A stretch of DNA of 64,000 nucleotides from Gyrodactylus bullatarudis (Eukaryota; Platyhelminthes; Monogenea; Gyrodactylidea; Gyrodactylidae), in contig SSNU01000323.1 of assembly GCA_012064415.1 (NCBI GenBank), positions 20,674 to 84,673 of the forward strand, in the 5' to 3' direction. Both the position numbers and the translations under genes were made by a program. Every line of letters begins with the position of its first letter. Position 1 is the first letter of the stretch. This document shows positions 12,501 through 27,500 of the stretch, in pieces. A model generated the notes under the pieces. It saw only the letters and a program-made list of their open reading frames with translations, made no database searches and was not told the origin of the DNA.

Positions 12501-15500
12501 ATTGGAATAAACTCAAACATTAGATCCTTTTTTATACTCCCTACTTATAACAGAAAAGAACGTGGATAATTGAGTAAAGATAAATCAGAAAATAGACGTA
12601 TGCCTCACAGTTCTAAGGACATGAAAATTCTCGACTTTCATTGTTGAAACCCTGATGAATAATTATAATTGATATAGGTTAATTCATCATAAGTCAGCGT
12701 ACTTAACACTAACATGGTTTACAGTCACCAAGCTCAAGGCTTGAATGAATTTTTTCCATCTTGATAGCATGTAGTCGATTACTTTTCAAAAAATTTTCAA
12801 TCGTCATTTGATGAGTAATCTGGCCATCCCATATGTGTCATATTACAGTTTAACGCATCTTCACACAGACATTTCTTTTGCCTTAACCATAAAATTTTAA
12901 ATGACTCATTACTACTTGCCATCTCTGTAGTTAGGTTAGACAGTTGCCAGGATGTTATCTCTCTAATGGGAAATAATTCACAGTTTTATCTAGACCATTA
13001 AAAGATTTGCATTAACAAAGTGTTGTATTTTAACCTTTAGTAGTTCTTAAATAGCTTGGAATTTCTTCAAGAATCAGATTCGAATATTCATGACATTGTT
13101 ACGATATTGTTAGCAATAATTTTATTTCATCTTTGAATAAATCAATCCATCCATAAAATAATAGACATGCCCCTCTTATTCCCTTGGCAATTCATTGTGA
13201 AGAAATGTAGTAATTTTATTTGAGTTTAAGTTGCATCACACATTCCCCCCCCCTCCAAACTTCACATCAATACAGGTCATTTATTAGATCAACTGTGAAA
13301 TATGAATAAACATGAATAAGCAAAGACATATTAAATCTCATATACGTATGGGCTGATCCTTATAAATAATGAATTTTGTTTGCTTTCATCCCATATTGTA
13401 ACTACAATATATTTATTTCTTTTACACTTTTGGACACGAGAAGAACAAATAAACTCAAACTTTATATGCACTAGTGTGTATATTTATCCTTTGTATATAT
13501 ATATATATGACGATATTTTCCCTTCAAGATACAATATAAAATCAATAAATCATCTTACAGTTCGACACATTTGATGATTGAATGAAAGTGTTTTTTCGTT
13601 CAAATCATAGGATCTCTTAGAAATAACATTATAAAGTGATGTGAGTGTCAATCAAGCATGTTTTTATTGAGCTTAGGCGCATTTTATTATTCCTAGTTCG
13701 GGAATTTGGAGAAACTTTATTCCATAGCGTTCTGATTATCACATAGAATAATATTCCATTCAAATTAAAAGGAATGTTGAAAATGCCCAACTACTACTTC
13801 AGCTATTCTTTTTTTTGGGATTTTGAAAATTTACTAATCTGCATTTATCTCTCTAACGACATAGTAATAACATTGAAAATAAATCAAATGTACATAAAAG
13901 ACATATTTTTCATGACTCGCATTTCATATTTTTTCTTTCAATACGTCGCTCTTTAGATACGTTTATCATGTTGAAGCAATTATTTTAAGTTCAGGTGATA
14001 TCGATCGAAATTTCGGTAATTTTTTTAATCCAAAAATCAGCCATTCCTCAAACTTTAGCAGATAGCGTTTAGCGGATTTCTTAATTTAATTCTATGGGCA
14101 TGATTTCATCGATCAAGTAACTTTAACTTTTATCTATTCGACTTTGAAAATAGGTTTTCAATATAAAATTCTTAAAACCAATTTCAATAGGGAAATTGTG
14201 CATTGTATTTCATTTTGCTCAGTTGTCATTTCTTCCCAGACAAATCGTGTACATTATTTGTGTTTTTCCAAATTCCATAGCAGGCACTTTCCTAAATCAA
14301 GAACATGAAAAACATCTTCTTTTGCATTCATTTCTATAGACTGTTTCAAGCAGTTGAGTGTAATGATTTCTAGGTTATAAAATTACTCCCATATCATAGA
14401 GAGATACATATACTTTTTATGATAGATAAATTATCATTTTCGGTTAATTTTGACATGAAAAATTACTTTAATCTTGGAACTAAAGATTTATTGCCAGTTT
14501 TTATGTTTATCAGATATTAAATTATAACTTTTGATTACATTCCACTTTTAAAGTCTAACTTACATCACAATAAATTTGCAAAACTAGCATGTCCAAGGGG
14601 GTTTATAATTAGTATGGATTACTAGATTTTATTCATTAATAATCTGTTTTGCTTTCAATCTTGGTATGTTTCATTTTTTGAAAGAAATTCTGAATAAATA
14701 AATTCATATTCATTGAATAAGTTACAGGGTTTTCTGCATTGGCAACAATCAGTAAATTTCGGTACCCATGTTTCTTTTTTGGTTGATGAATTGATAAAGT
14801 TGTTTTAATTATAAAGGCTTATCTAAGGATCCAAAGGAGCTGGACTCTGGAGTTAAGTGAATTATAGGAACCAAAGTTTGAATACAATATGTGTAAGAAC
14901 CGATATTGGATTCTTTCAATCACTAATTATAGTATACTTATAAGTATTGTTAATTATTTAGGTGAGATAGTAAAGGACTTAGACAATCAAAATGGCTTAT
15001 AATCAGATATTTTTGTATAATCTAAAAATAGTAAGAAAATTTTGGAAATTTTGAAAAAGGGTCTACATCTAAACATGGACTACCAGTTATTGCTGTGGAC
15101 AGATGTCAAATAAAGAAAAAATATAATAGACTACTAATGGTGTCAGGAATTGATGGGAATAGTCAAATATTCACCTTGGATTTTTACCTACCAACTAAGT
15201 TTTAAAAGTATTGGAGATACTATAATTTTTCTCATCATCTCTCTACTTATGTGTTGATATCAATGAATGACCTGATGTTATATTTTCAGACTAAGAAAAA
15301 GGTCTTATCAAAGCCGTTGAATTGAAAATTGCAAATAGTCAAAATTCATTTAGTTCATTTCATATTGGCCAAAATATTAAGTGAAGATTCAAAATCAGTT
15401 TAAATAAGAACTTGTGGATTATCGCGAAAATATACTTCACCAGATGAAACTATTCAAAGAAATTAAATAAGAGGCTTATGATTATATAGCAAAAATACCT

Positions 15501-18500
15501 ATGAAAAATTTGGATTAGTTCATATTTCCTAACTCTTCGCTAAGGAAACCTTACTTTCAACTACTGAATTCATTTAACGCTTTCCTTAAAACAAGGGAAA
15601 AACACTGTTAAAGTAAAATCACATACTAAGTTTGAAAACAAAACAGATTATTTATGAATAAAATCTAGTAATCCATACTAATTTTGAGCAAAAACATACT
15701 AAATTTGAAAACAGAACTCAAGAACATACTAATTCTGAATAAAACCCCCTTGGACATACTAGTTTTGCAAATGCCCCCAATAAATGTCAAATATTTCCTA
15801 TCAATCTAGCTATCTAAGACCATTGTTGATATGAAGATGAAAATTTAGGTGATATCCAAGGTACATTGTATTTCCAAAAACAATGGGAATATGATTACCA
15901 ATCATTGATTAGCATCAATATCTGGGGTAGAGAAGTATTCATATACATAGGGGGTAAACAAAGTGTTTTAGGTATCTTTCAGTTAAAATTATCGCTCGAG
16001 AAAGAGTTTTTTTCACTGGTGCAACAATGGGACATGAAGGGTTAATACCTATTTTTCCAAGCTCAAAAAGTTTTACAAAAATACATGAAGATGATTTGGT
16101 GTTCACTATTTTGAATATAGTATTTCCACGATCTTTACCAACTCGATAGATGTGAGACTCTTTATCATGCAAATCGTTGATGAGCACATAAATGAAATAC
16201 TATAGTCGTCTAATTATAGCTGTTGACGGGACACCTTTAAAATCCTTAATGAAATATATAGTTTTTTCTTCAATTGCAATAATTGTCAACTATCTGCATG
16301 ATAAATTCGATAAGATGTCAATGATCGGTTGATTTTATAACGGGATTCGAAAAATACTTTTTGTCTTTCTGAATATCCGGATAAAACTGGTAAATTTCAT
16401 CTTTTTAAATTGACTACCTTTTAAATTATAGCCTGTTCTTCGAAAAATTATTAATTTCTATTTTATCTATTAAGAAAATTAAGTATTTTTAGCATTCTTT
16501 TTTTCAACTTCCAACATTTGATATCATCATTTCAAATGATATTAATTATAATTATGTAAATTGATACCCCCCCTCTGTGATGTTCATTCTTACAATCAAA
16601 AATTATCTTACTTTCTTTATCATTTCCTAATGTATTTTAATTGAATTATAGTCACTAAAAGAAGACTAATAATGTCAGAACAGCATTGGATAATCTGTAA
16701 ATGATACAATAAAAAATAAAAGTTTAGACCGGCTTTAGACTCAAATTTCCTCAAGCAGGATTAAGAATTAAAACTTATTAATCTGATACAATTTATAGCA
16801 GAGATTCTTGTTTAGAAAAATGGAGGATCTTTTGTGTGTTCTTGTTTTATAGGTTGAACTTTCATCTATTAAGAGTTGGGGAGCCAGATAGCCATTTTTG
16901 TGACTGAGCTCTTGTTGATTCGATTTTGAAACCAAGAATCTTTCACATGTGATTCTATAAAATGTTTGTCATTATTATTCTCACGATTTGTGAAGCTCCA
17001 TATAACTGATATGAAAAAGTCATGACAGATTTAAATTTTGTTCTTCGTCTATTTCCCAAAAAACACACTGATAAAATGGCCTAATTCAAAATTTAAATTT
17101 TTTTCTGTTCATGGTAGACTTCAAAATTTGAATAGTCAGTACTAGTATTATGATTAAATATACACACATGTATTTCGAGAGTAGATTATTCTAAGAATTG
17201 GAAAAGAAACCCTATGATTGCACACAATTTATGTGAATCTGCTTCTATTACAGACTTTTAAAAGGTGTATCCTTTCTCAAATAGCCCTCTAGACATTTCC
17301 CTCCACAAGGTGCACAAACTATTTTATTGCTCTCTCTCGGATGTGCTGCACTTTTCATCAATTCACATTTCCTTAGAGATTACTTGAGAGTTTAACGTTT
17401 CTACAAAAAATTTCTTAAATGTTGTTCCACTTTGAGTTCTGGTAAAGCATGGAATTTGATTGTCAGGTAAATTTAATTTCTTATTCTCTTAACTTGGACA
17501 GAATTCTAGACTTGAATATTTTGTCTCACATATGAATACAATTTTTGAAATACAAGTTTTTGTGCTAGTATTTCCTGTACACAGAGATCTAGATTGACTT
17601 TTGTCGAGTTTCAAAGTTTAATCTCATATCTAGGGAGAAGGGGGAATTTATTTAACACAATATTTTTATATTCGATTCATCTGTAAAATGTTCTTGCTTG
17701 ATAGAACTGATTGTAAAATTTAAAAAATATCGAGATATTTGCATGCTGATACCTAATCTGTGCTCAGAGTTTTCCTATTTTACAGGGTTTGGGTAGAATT
17801 TGTGAAAATGTAAAGGAAGGAAATTTGTAGAAACAAGCATCACATAAGTTGAATTTTAAAAGTTTGAAAACAAATTTATCCATATAGATTCTATATTATA
17901 AAATTAAAACCTTTCCACTGATTTATCGTATTAGATTACGTTATTTCTAGTCTCGAAGTTATTTAGCTTTATTCAAATTTTTTTTTATCACTTAATAAGT
18001 CAGCAAAGCTTAAATAATTCCAAACAAAAAATGGTCTTCTCAAATAATTTATTGGTGATATTTCAATATCACGATACAGATCTTTCACTGAGATACGAAC
18101 GAGAATATTGACCAACTTTCTTTATCAACATAAATAGAGTTTTAAATGAAATCAGGAATCTACGTGCAACTCTGATTCTTGAATGACATAAAGTTCATAC
18201 AATCCCCTCGTAATTGTACTTGTCTTTATTCCATGATATTTTAGTTATTTTTGTGCTAGAAAATACCAACTTCAATTAGAGATTATCCACAAAACCAATA
18301 TCCTTCTTCAGATCATTCTCTAGGTAGTACACTTATTTGAATACAAAGAGACAATTCTCATTTTGGTGCATTCCTTCTTGGTGAAGTTTAAAACTAATCA
18401 ATAACCAAATTAATAACCAGAATGGAGCATGAATAATTTCTCTTTATTCTCAGGGCGTATTTTGAGAAGAAGAAAAGTAGGTACATAAGAAAAAATTGCC

Positions 18501-21500
18501 AAGCTCTAATAAAATTCTGTGTAGATTATTCATGAAAGTTCATCATGATTGGCTTAAAAATGTTTGATAAATGATTGGAATTTTCATTGTTCAGGATATG
18601 AAATAATTTTCAAAAACTATGGCTCAAGACACTTGAAACATCTCCTCCCTATCGCTCTATCTTTTGGTTTTACCATAAAATGTCGTTTGTTCAAGAAAGC
18701 AATATTTCCATGAAAGATGCACTCTAGCACCTTGGATCTGTAGAAGTAAAATTTCCATCTGAAAACATGTAACTTGATAAGAAAAACATGCATCTCTTTG
18801 AACTTTTCTCTGACTTGACCTAAACTAATCTTGATCATTTGAAATTGGCTTTTTATGTACATTGTACGTATCAGGGATGCCTGTTCATTCTCTATCTGCA
18901 TTCTCTAGAATAAACAAACAATAATGACACAAATGTGTGTCTGTATGCAGGGTTAACTTTTGGTATTTAAATGGAACGATCACCATTTGGTTGTTTATGT
19001 TTCTGATCACTCTATAAACCTGCACTAGAAATCTATAAATGTCCCCCCTCTTTGTCTTTCGCTCTTTCTTTTTTATATGGAAGGCAATGATTCATTTTCT
19101 TGGTCACATTATCTAATTCCCACTTCCGTTCGTTTACAGACTCTGGTGAGAGAATAACGATGAAATTTTAGGTTACCCTGGACTATTAAAAATCTATCGT
19201 TTCGCAGTCCTCCTCTAACCTCCCGAGCTTAGAAATAAAATTATAACAAAGATATAAAAATTTTCGAGTTTTCGCAAAATCTTCAATTTATTAAAACTTA
19301 ATTTATCCAGGAAAAAGAATCCAGATATTCATTTATAAAATTTTACTTTAAACGGTGTGGCGTAGTGATATCTCTCTCACCTCTCATTCGGACCCTCTTA
19401 CTCTCAGTCCTAGGTTTAAACCCTCCCACACCGGGCACATTGAACACTCTTTCCCTGTTCTCTTGTTTGTACAAAAAGGGGCCTTGATAGTATCAAGTTG
19501 ATACTATTAACTAATTAATCTGAGTAAAAGTTTCATTGACAATTCATAATCGATATTCAAGGCTTAGCTAACACATTGATTCATTCACATAGTTTCAACA
19601 TTCAACTCTAATTCTTACTAAATCCCTTAGAGACATGTCTAAAGAAACATACATGTAATGAACCAAATTGTATATAATAAAAAACTGCATCTGTCGTCAT
19701 GGCTTGTTTCAAAATCAAGAGACACCTACCTTTTAGAAATGTTAAATTTTTCGTTTCTCAAACTCTCAACCATCTGTACATTTACTTAATGATTCTAAAA
19801 TTCTTTTCTTTTTGTTAGAAAAAGTATATCTATCATGTGTACAAAATAATCAAAAATTTTCTCTAAATATCTACGAACGATTGAATTATACCATCATAAT
19901 TTTCGTAAATGTACCATACCAAGAAAGAAAAAATTATAAATACGTTTTATGTTCAAACTTTAATCATTAAACAGGCTTTGATCAAACTTTATTAGTGAAA
20001 AATCTGAAACTTCAATTGTTTTTTAAAATTCGAAAGATCCATTTGAAAGAATTCAGCTCGAATATAGTAAAAAGAGAAGAACAATAGATATCTTATGGTT
20101 TATTACATGGGATTTTTATATTGGAGCGATAGTATTACAGTACGAACTGTGCACTTTATGTCAAAAATCACCCTTTCCTCTCTGCCCCTTTTTATTAAAA
20201 TAATAATATAACATTTGTACTTATAAGTAAGCATACTTCTACTTATTAGAAGAGTGTTTTGTATACGAATGGGTCTTTTTTCATTTTTAATATGCCCTAC
20301 CAGTCTGGTTCGAGAGGAAAGCTGCACCAGTTGAGTCACCAAATCCAGGATCTGATTCATCATATTCTTCTTTTGTAATCCACATACTCTGGAAGGTAGT
20401 TAGGGAGGAAAGAATTGAACCACCGATCCAGACTGAATACTTCCTCTCTTCGGGAGCAATGATCTTGACTTTGCAATTTTGTGGTACCATAGAAATAAGT
20501 TCCTTGTTGAGTCTTTCAGCAATACCTGGATACATGGTGGTACCACCAGACAAGACAATATTCTGGAACAAATCTCTTCTGATATCTACATCACATGCTT
20601 GCACGGAATTGTAAATTGTTCCATGAATGCCTTCACCTTCGAGATGAACAAAGTCAGGCTTGAAGAGACATTCAGGAGCCCTGAATCTTTCCGTATCGAT
20701 GGTGATGCATGAACCATCAGGAAGCTCATAAGTTTTGGCAATCTTGTTTGATTCTTCACAGAGTTTCTTCTCAGCATCAAAGTCTAGTGCGATATAGCAC
20801 AATTTCTCCTTGATGTCACGAACAATTTCACGTTCAGCGGAAGTTTTGAAGTTGTAGCCCTTCTCTGTGAGGATTTTGACCAAGTATTCAGTAATATCTC
20901 TTCCGGCCAAATCAATTCTCTTGATAGCATGTGGAAGAGAATAGCCTTCATAAATTGGTACAACATGGGAGACACCATCTCCAGAATCAAAAACAATACC
21001 AGTTGTTCTACCAGAAGCGTACAATGAAAGGACAGCTTGAATAGCAACATAGGTCATAGGAACATGGAAAGTCTCAAACATGAGCTGAACCATACGTTCT
21101 CTATTACTCTTGGNCCAGTTGTTCTACCAGAAGCGTACAATGAAAGGACAGCTTGAATAGCAACATAGGTCATAGGAACATGGAAAGTCTCAAACATGAG
21201 CTGAACCATACGTTCTCTATTACTCTTGGGATTCAATGGAGATTCTGAAAGAAGGGTTGGGGGATCCTTTGGTGATCAACACGAAGTTCATTGTAGAAAG
21301 TGTGATGCGAAAATTTTTTCCATATCATCCCAGTTTGTTACAATACCGTGTTCGATTGGATATTTGAGAATCAAGACACCTCTCTTGGATTGAGCTTCGA
21401 CACCAACGAAAAAGTCTTCACTGTCTTTGGTTGCCTTTTTTGGTCTACCAATAATCGAGGGGAACACAGCTCTAGGTGAATCATCTCCAGCAAAATCGGC

Positions 21501-24500
21501 TTTTTATGTACCTGAACCATTGTCAATGACTAGGGCTTTCAAATCATCATCCATAATTAAATTTTTTTGAAATTGAAACTAATGATATCTCAAACGTGCT
21601 TTTATACTTTGAGTAGAAGCTTACAAGAAAGCACTCAGGCAGTTCAAGATTTCACCAGTAAGAAATGTAAAGATTTCGATGCCTGGTTTTTATCTTGACT
21701 TATTTGGTTTTCTATGTCTGAATCATTCTCTAGGTACATCTTCACTTATGTAAAAATCTGTTCATTTCCCTTGATATTGCATATTTCTTATTTGGTATTT
21801 AAATCACCTTTTAAAGTAGATATCACGTGACTTGGTTCCTCTTTCTTTGACAATTCAAAATGAATAAAAATAGAAAAATCAGTTATATCTGTAATTGCAA
21901 CATCAAAAGTATATATAATATTTCTGTTTAATTTTCAAGATTACTTACGTAACACTATAAAAGTATTTTTCAATTCTATCTTTAGATTCATATCTTTAAT
22001 TGTTAATTTAGGTCTTGCTAGCAGAAAATTTACATTTTTTCCTGAAAAGGGTAGTATCTTGGAAATAATTCTAGATTTCTATTAAAATCCCAAGTCTCAT
22101 TTAAAAAAACAATAAAATTTCTGTATTTTCTAACATGAGATTAATACTTATAAATCTTACGATCAGTGTACAATTATACACTCGGTGTACGCATTGGTCA
22201 GACAACACAAATGAAGCCTAACGAGCAATGTGGAAACTTTGACTTTTACAGATTTTGGAAACTGAATTTTCAATTACAGTAAAAATATTTCTATTGAAAC
22301 ATCTGATTTTTATTGAAACCCCCTAATTAAGTATTTATCTCGACTAATCCGAATGCAGCAAGTGATTTCTATACATTTAAATAGGAAAAAAGTGAGTTTT
22401 TGTGAAAATGTGGAAATTCACTGTTTTTACTTAATTAGGGGGTAAATATTCGTGTTTCAATAAAAATAAGATGTTTCAATAGAAATATTTTTACTGTATT
22501 TCGTCAGGATTATTATTCTAACAAGCTGAATTTAGCTAATATATGAAGAAAGACAATACACAATGAAACCATACTTTTACTTTTAAGCTAGACAAGTTGA
22601 TCACTTTTTATGTTAATCTCTGATGAATTAATTACATTGGGAATCGTCTATACCTATAAAACTTGTTCATGTTCCTCTGGATATATCAATCTACACTGAG
22701 TATTATACTCGTCTTTTATATATTGTTTAAATAATCTAGCATTATTTATTAGTTAACCCACAAAATTAGAATAACCTTACTTATCAATATTCTTGTCAAG
22801 TTAACGTTGAGAACAGAACCAACTATTATTCAGTAATTTCTTTAAAATGCTACTATTTTGATCAAGCATTGCGGATTTAATTCTTTCTTAGAAAAGCTAA
22901 ATTATTTATAACAATACAAAAGTGAATTCTTATCTTTACACCAATCAAGGTCTATCCTGAAATTTGAAGAAACCAATTTTACTAAAATCTTGAAAATTTC
23001 TCCCATCAACATTGGAAAAATTCACATTCCAATCCTTTTATATACGAATTTCCTCAAAATTTTCCAACTTGGTACTTCTCATGCAAAGTTTTATTCTCTC
23101 TTCCGGATCTTTCCATTCAAGATCTTCCCAACAAGTACTGTTTCCAGTAGACGTTCATTGATTTTTTATATCTCCAACAAGTTGGTTACTAGTTTCAACT
23201 TGAATTCTCTAAACTAATCAATTATTTTCTCATGTTCATTTAACTTTTGCAGTTTGTTAAGGAAGATATGAAATTCAATAAGAAAGTTGTGAATAATGAA
23301 ATGGAAATAATCCAATTCATTAAGAAGAGTTTATTCCTTAACGAACTGCAAATGGTATACATATGAGGCTGGATGATATTTCTTATTTAACATCTTTGAT
23401 TTCGAGTATACACTATTTTAAGAACGTGAAAAATTAATTTTTGAATTTTACGTTGCAATTTGAAACAAAAAGTGATGCATCAAAGATAATCTCTAAGCTA
23501 ACGTAATTCGATTGATTTAATCACAGACTACAGATCAACTTTGAAAGCATCTAAACATTTCTTCTTTAGATATTCTACTTTTGATTATTATTATTCAATA
23601 AAATTGAAATTTTTTCTTAGGTCAAATAAATTTTTGATAGTTGAACTAAATCCTTTTGAGAAATTAAATTTTCATTTTGACTTTTCAGATCCTTCAGAAT
23701 CTTTCAATATAAAAATCCTCTACGAGGGGTGGGTGAAACGTCGTTCTCTGCCTCATAAACATCATGCTACCACGTGCATTAAAAAGAATTCATCAGAAAT
23801 CCATAATCAAATTATTCCTAGCCAGTCTGCATCACCAACCGCAAGTAGTAATAGCCGTGCCATGCTGCAAAAGTCCCATGAGAATGGTCTCAAACAAAAA
23901 GCTGGCACTATTTCTAGCTTCCACTCAAAATCATTTACTGAGAATAAGGTGAAACCTCCAATTGAACCGAATATGAGGTCAACCTCCAACTCTGGTTCCT
24001 CAACAAGACGTCTAACTCTCTCGTCTATTTTTTCCGGCCGAATTTTCCACAAAAATCGAGTCAGTCAGGAGGAATCCCAGTTGAAGTCTCCATTCAAAAT
24101 CCGAAGTACTGTAAGTTTTATTTCATCTTTCTGAATTTATTTAGCTTTGAAGAATTCAGTGATACAATTTTCTTAAATCATTCTGTATTGTTGCATTTTT
24201 GAAATCTAGAGCCATTGTTTTACGATCAAAAGTTATTTTTATTCTTTACTAAGGCCTCAGCAAATAGGTTCGCAAAATAGGTTCGATTTTTCAGATGCTT
24301 TCATTTATAAATTCTGATCTTGTTTTCCACTTATACTACCTACTACTAATGCGTCCCTCATAAACATAGGCCTCAAACGTTGCTAATCACAATTTAGTTA
24401 CCATCAAAATATTGAGCTTATCTATAGTTGGAATTTCAAATTTTTCTTTGGAATTTTTCTTGCCTTTTTGAACGGAAATGGATATAATTTTTATGTCTAA

Positions 24501-27500
24501 ACCAATGAAAATGATTACCTAGAGAAACAAAGTTTTTACAAATTTACACCTCTACGTTTACAACTTTTTGTTCCCACATTCGCCTGTCTATTCTTTTTGT
24601 TTTATTCTCCACTTACTCTATTAATCATACAAATGTTTTTGAAAAATACCTGATTCTTACCTTAATAGGTTCGTAAGCTTTTAAGCAGCCCTTGTAGTAA
24701 GTCATTTATAGGGAGTCATTATTGAAACTTTTCAGTATAAAATAGCTCAGACCAATTCCCAACATATCTAAAATACTTGAAAAAAAACTAAAAAATATAA
24801 CCCCGAAGGTTTATATTTATTTCATCACATTTTCTAGGTTGATTCCGATGATACTAACGATTCAATAGAGGACCTCAATGAACTATTCAGTAAAATTTCG
24901 ACCCCAGGTACAAACAAAGACTCCAAGAGTAAAATAATGCGTAGAAAATCAAGCTTCCTCAAGCAGATTTGCAAAACTATCAACTCGAATTCGATTGGAG
25001 GACAATCACCATCGATAGGAACAGAAAAATTGTCTGTTGCTAATCAGTGGAAAAGTGCCTGGGCCATATTGGTGGTTATGACACCGGATAAAAATAATTC
25101 CTCTTCGAGTCTTGCTAATAAATGTGAGCTTAATCATTATATGCTTACTTTTATTATTTTGTTAACTACTTCAAAGTAGATTCATAATATTAATATATTT
25201 TTTCTCTTATACGTATATAGATGATCGTAAAAAACATCAGAGAACAATTAGCAATGTATCAAATTGGACAGAACCCTCTCTAAATGAAGAGAATCTGTGT
25301 GAATCTGAAAATGGTCCTTCCAACTCTCAGTCAATTAGCTCCAATAATTTCCCATCATTGTTTGATGCACAGACTTCTCTTGTCTACTTGGTATTTTTCC
25401 CAAAGGCAAAATCCAAAGTAGTAAGTTCAAATTAATCCTTCCTAGCCAATAATTTCTCAAAATGTGAAAGTTTAGAATATCATTTAAAGACTAAATAATG
25501 TTGAGAACTTTTTCAATTTAATCGGCATTAAATGTTTCATACCGAACTATCAATTCCTAGTACTGTTATCCTCTTTTCAGGTTTGAAAATTCTGTTGAGA
25601 GATAATAGGCATTTCCATCATTATTTTTTCTCTCCGAAATTTCATCTGAGCACAGAAAATAAGTACTCTTGTGACTACAGCTTTTCTCGATGAATATAAA
25701 AATTTATGAATTACGAAAAAAATCTCATTTTTTTCATCAGGGTCTCAGAGTTTTCTAAAGATATTTTTAGGAATCGGTTCAAAAGACACACTTTCGCCGA
25801 GTTAAGAACAGAATTTCGAAAATAAAGTGGGGACGAAGAAAGTTTTTGATTCAACTATCACCGACTCGTTTCCAAGATTTTTTTCGACTCTGATCTTGGA
25901 GATAAATCCATTTTTGATCTTTAGTAACGATATTTTTTAGAAAATTGTCATAACTCAGTCTATGAGTAAGTCTATGACAAGCTTCTACGCGTTTCCCTTT
26001 TTGAGATTCATTGAGATCATGAGGCACCCACCTTTCGAAAGAATTTGTGAAATTCTCTTCTCTTAGAGCACGTAGAACCTCTCTTATGAAGACTGACTAA
26101 CTTTCAAAACAGAAGAAATTGCTCTTGAAGATGATGATGATTGCTCTTCAATTGCTTCAATAATCAAAGATTTATCGACGGTTGAAGGTCGGCCTGATTT
26201 TGATTCATCATCAACTGAAATCCTTCTACGAAGTTAGAGTACCAACGAAACACAGTAGCACGCTTTATTCGATCTCCGAAACAAGATTCAAGTTTCCTAA
26301 ATGTCTCTGATGGTCCAGTTTTCTGAAGAAACTCATATGCAATCAAGTTTCGAATATCTCTGCCATCGAAAATTTCATTTAAACTCATTGTTTCTTGAAT
26401 TATGAATTAGTAGATTTATTTAAAGAAAAAGAGAAATAAATTCTCTTTATTTTGATGTATAATTTGTTATTTTAAAGCGAATTTTTGATCAAAGTTGGAA
26501 TCTCATAATATATGATGCAACCTAATAATTGGATAATTATTTTTAAACCAATCAGAGTAAATCATTGATTTTCATTGGTCATAGCCTATGACTCATAGGT
26601 TTTGTCGTATGAATGGGTACATTGTCAAGGGAATCCTAGTTTTAACAAGACAAACATGTAGTTTAATCAAATATTCCATAGTACATACAATTAAATAAAC
26701 TATTACTGAAAAAGTGACTTTTTATGATAGGAATAATAGTTTGTTGCTATTTTTGAAATTCAATTTTGCTAAAAATTGCTATTTTCCAGGATAAAAATTT
26801 TATTTTTTGTGAAATTATTGCTATTTTCTTACCGTCCTAATTTTTAATTTATAAATTTCGAGTTGTTGCAATTTTTTGAAAACTTTGAATGCAAAACTTT
26901 TGTTGATCTCAAGGTTTGCGAAGAATGGATCATTATATTTCAGGATCAACAATAGACAAAGACACACCCCTACTACTACCCCGAATAATCTAAAACAAAC
27001 TTTTGATTCAGTTAACAACAGTCATCATCCATCTTCCACGACAACTAACCACACCCCTACTACTACCCCGAATAATCTTTCCACTCTTGGCCGTCAGGAG
27101 GAGCAGGCACTGTTGGTGGAAGACTGGCTTTCAGCCATAAGAAAAGCCTTACTTATGTAATCTCACTTTTTCAGTTTAGTTTTTGCAAATTATCCAATAA
27201 ACAAAAAATGGTCGTAGATATTTTAAGAAACATTTCATTATTGTGCGAAAGTACTTTCTATTTTCAGATCATCTTTACTGCTTTGAAATATAAAAATTTA
27301 ATAGTGATAACTGGTTTCTTTGACTATTGGGGATCCGGAAAATAACATTTGATCTCTCTTATACCTTGAGATCAACAAATAATTTGCACTCCAATTTAGA
27401 AATATATATAAATTCCACATTATCCTAGTGTAAAATCGTCCAAGTTACATAATTGCTGTGAGAATATAATTCCATTTTTTTATTAGCTTGATCTTCAAAA

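Larger units (their letters stand above)
19505..21668. repeat. Segmental duplication, copy 2 (actin locus)
   Basis: Homologous to about 1985-3900 in the same orientation, including the gene's 3' flank, body, 5' UTR and TATA box. One base is N at 21114, and 21115-21230 repeats the sequence of roughly 20998-21113. Two contig ends were apparently joined without merging their overlap, so the true copy is about 117 bp shorter. Confidence 0.85.

Noticed and set aside
19354..19432. Functional tRNA gene
   Set aside because: Acceptor ends pair, but no convincing anticodon or D stem forms, and box B has TTTAAACC instead of TTCGANTCC.
23807..24052. Minus-strand frame of 81 codons
   Set aside because: Shadow of the PH-gene exon 23689-24110.
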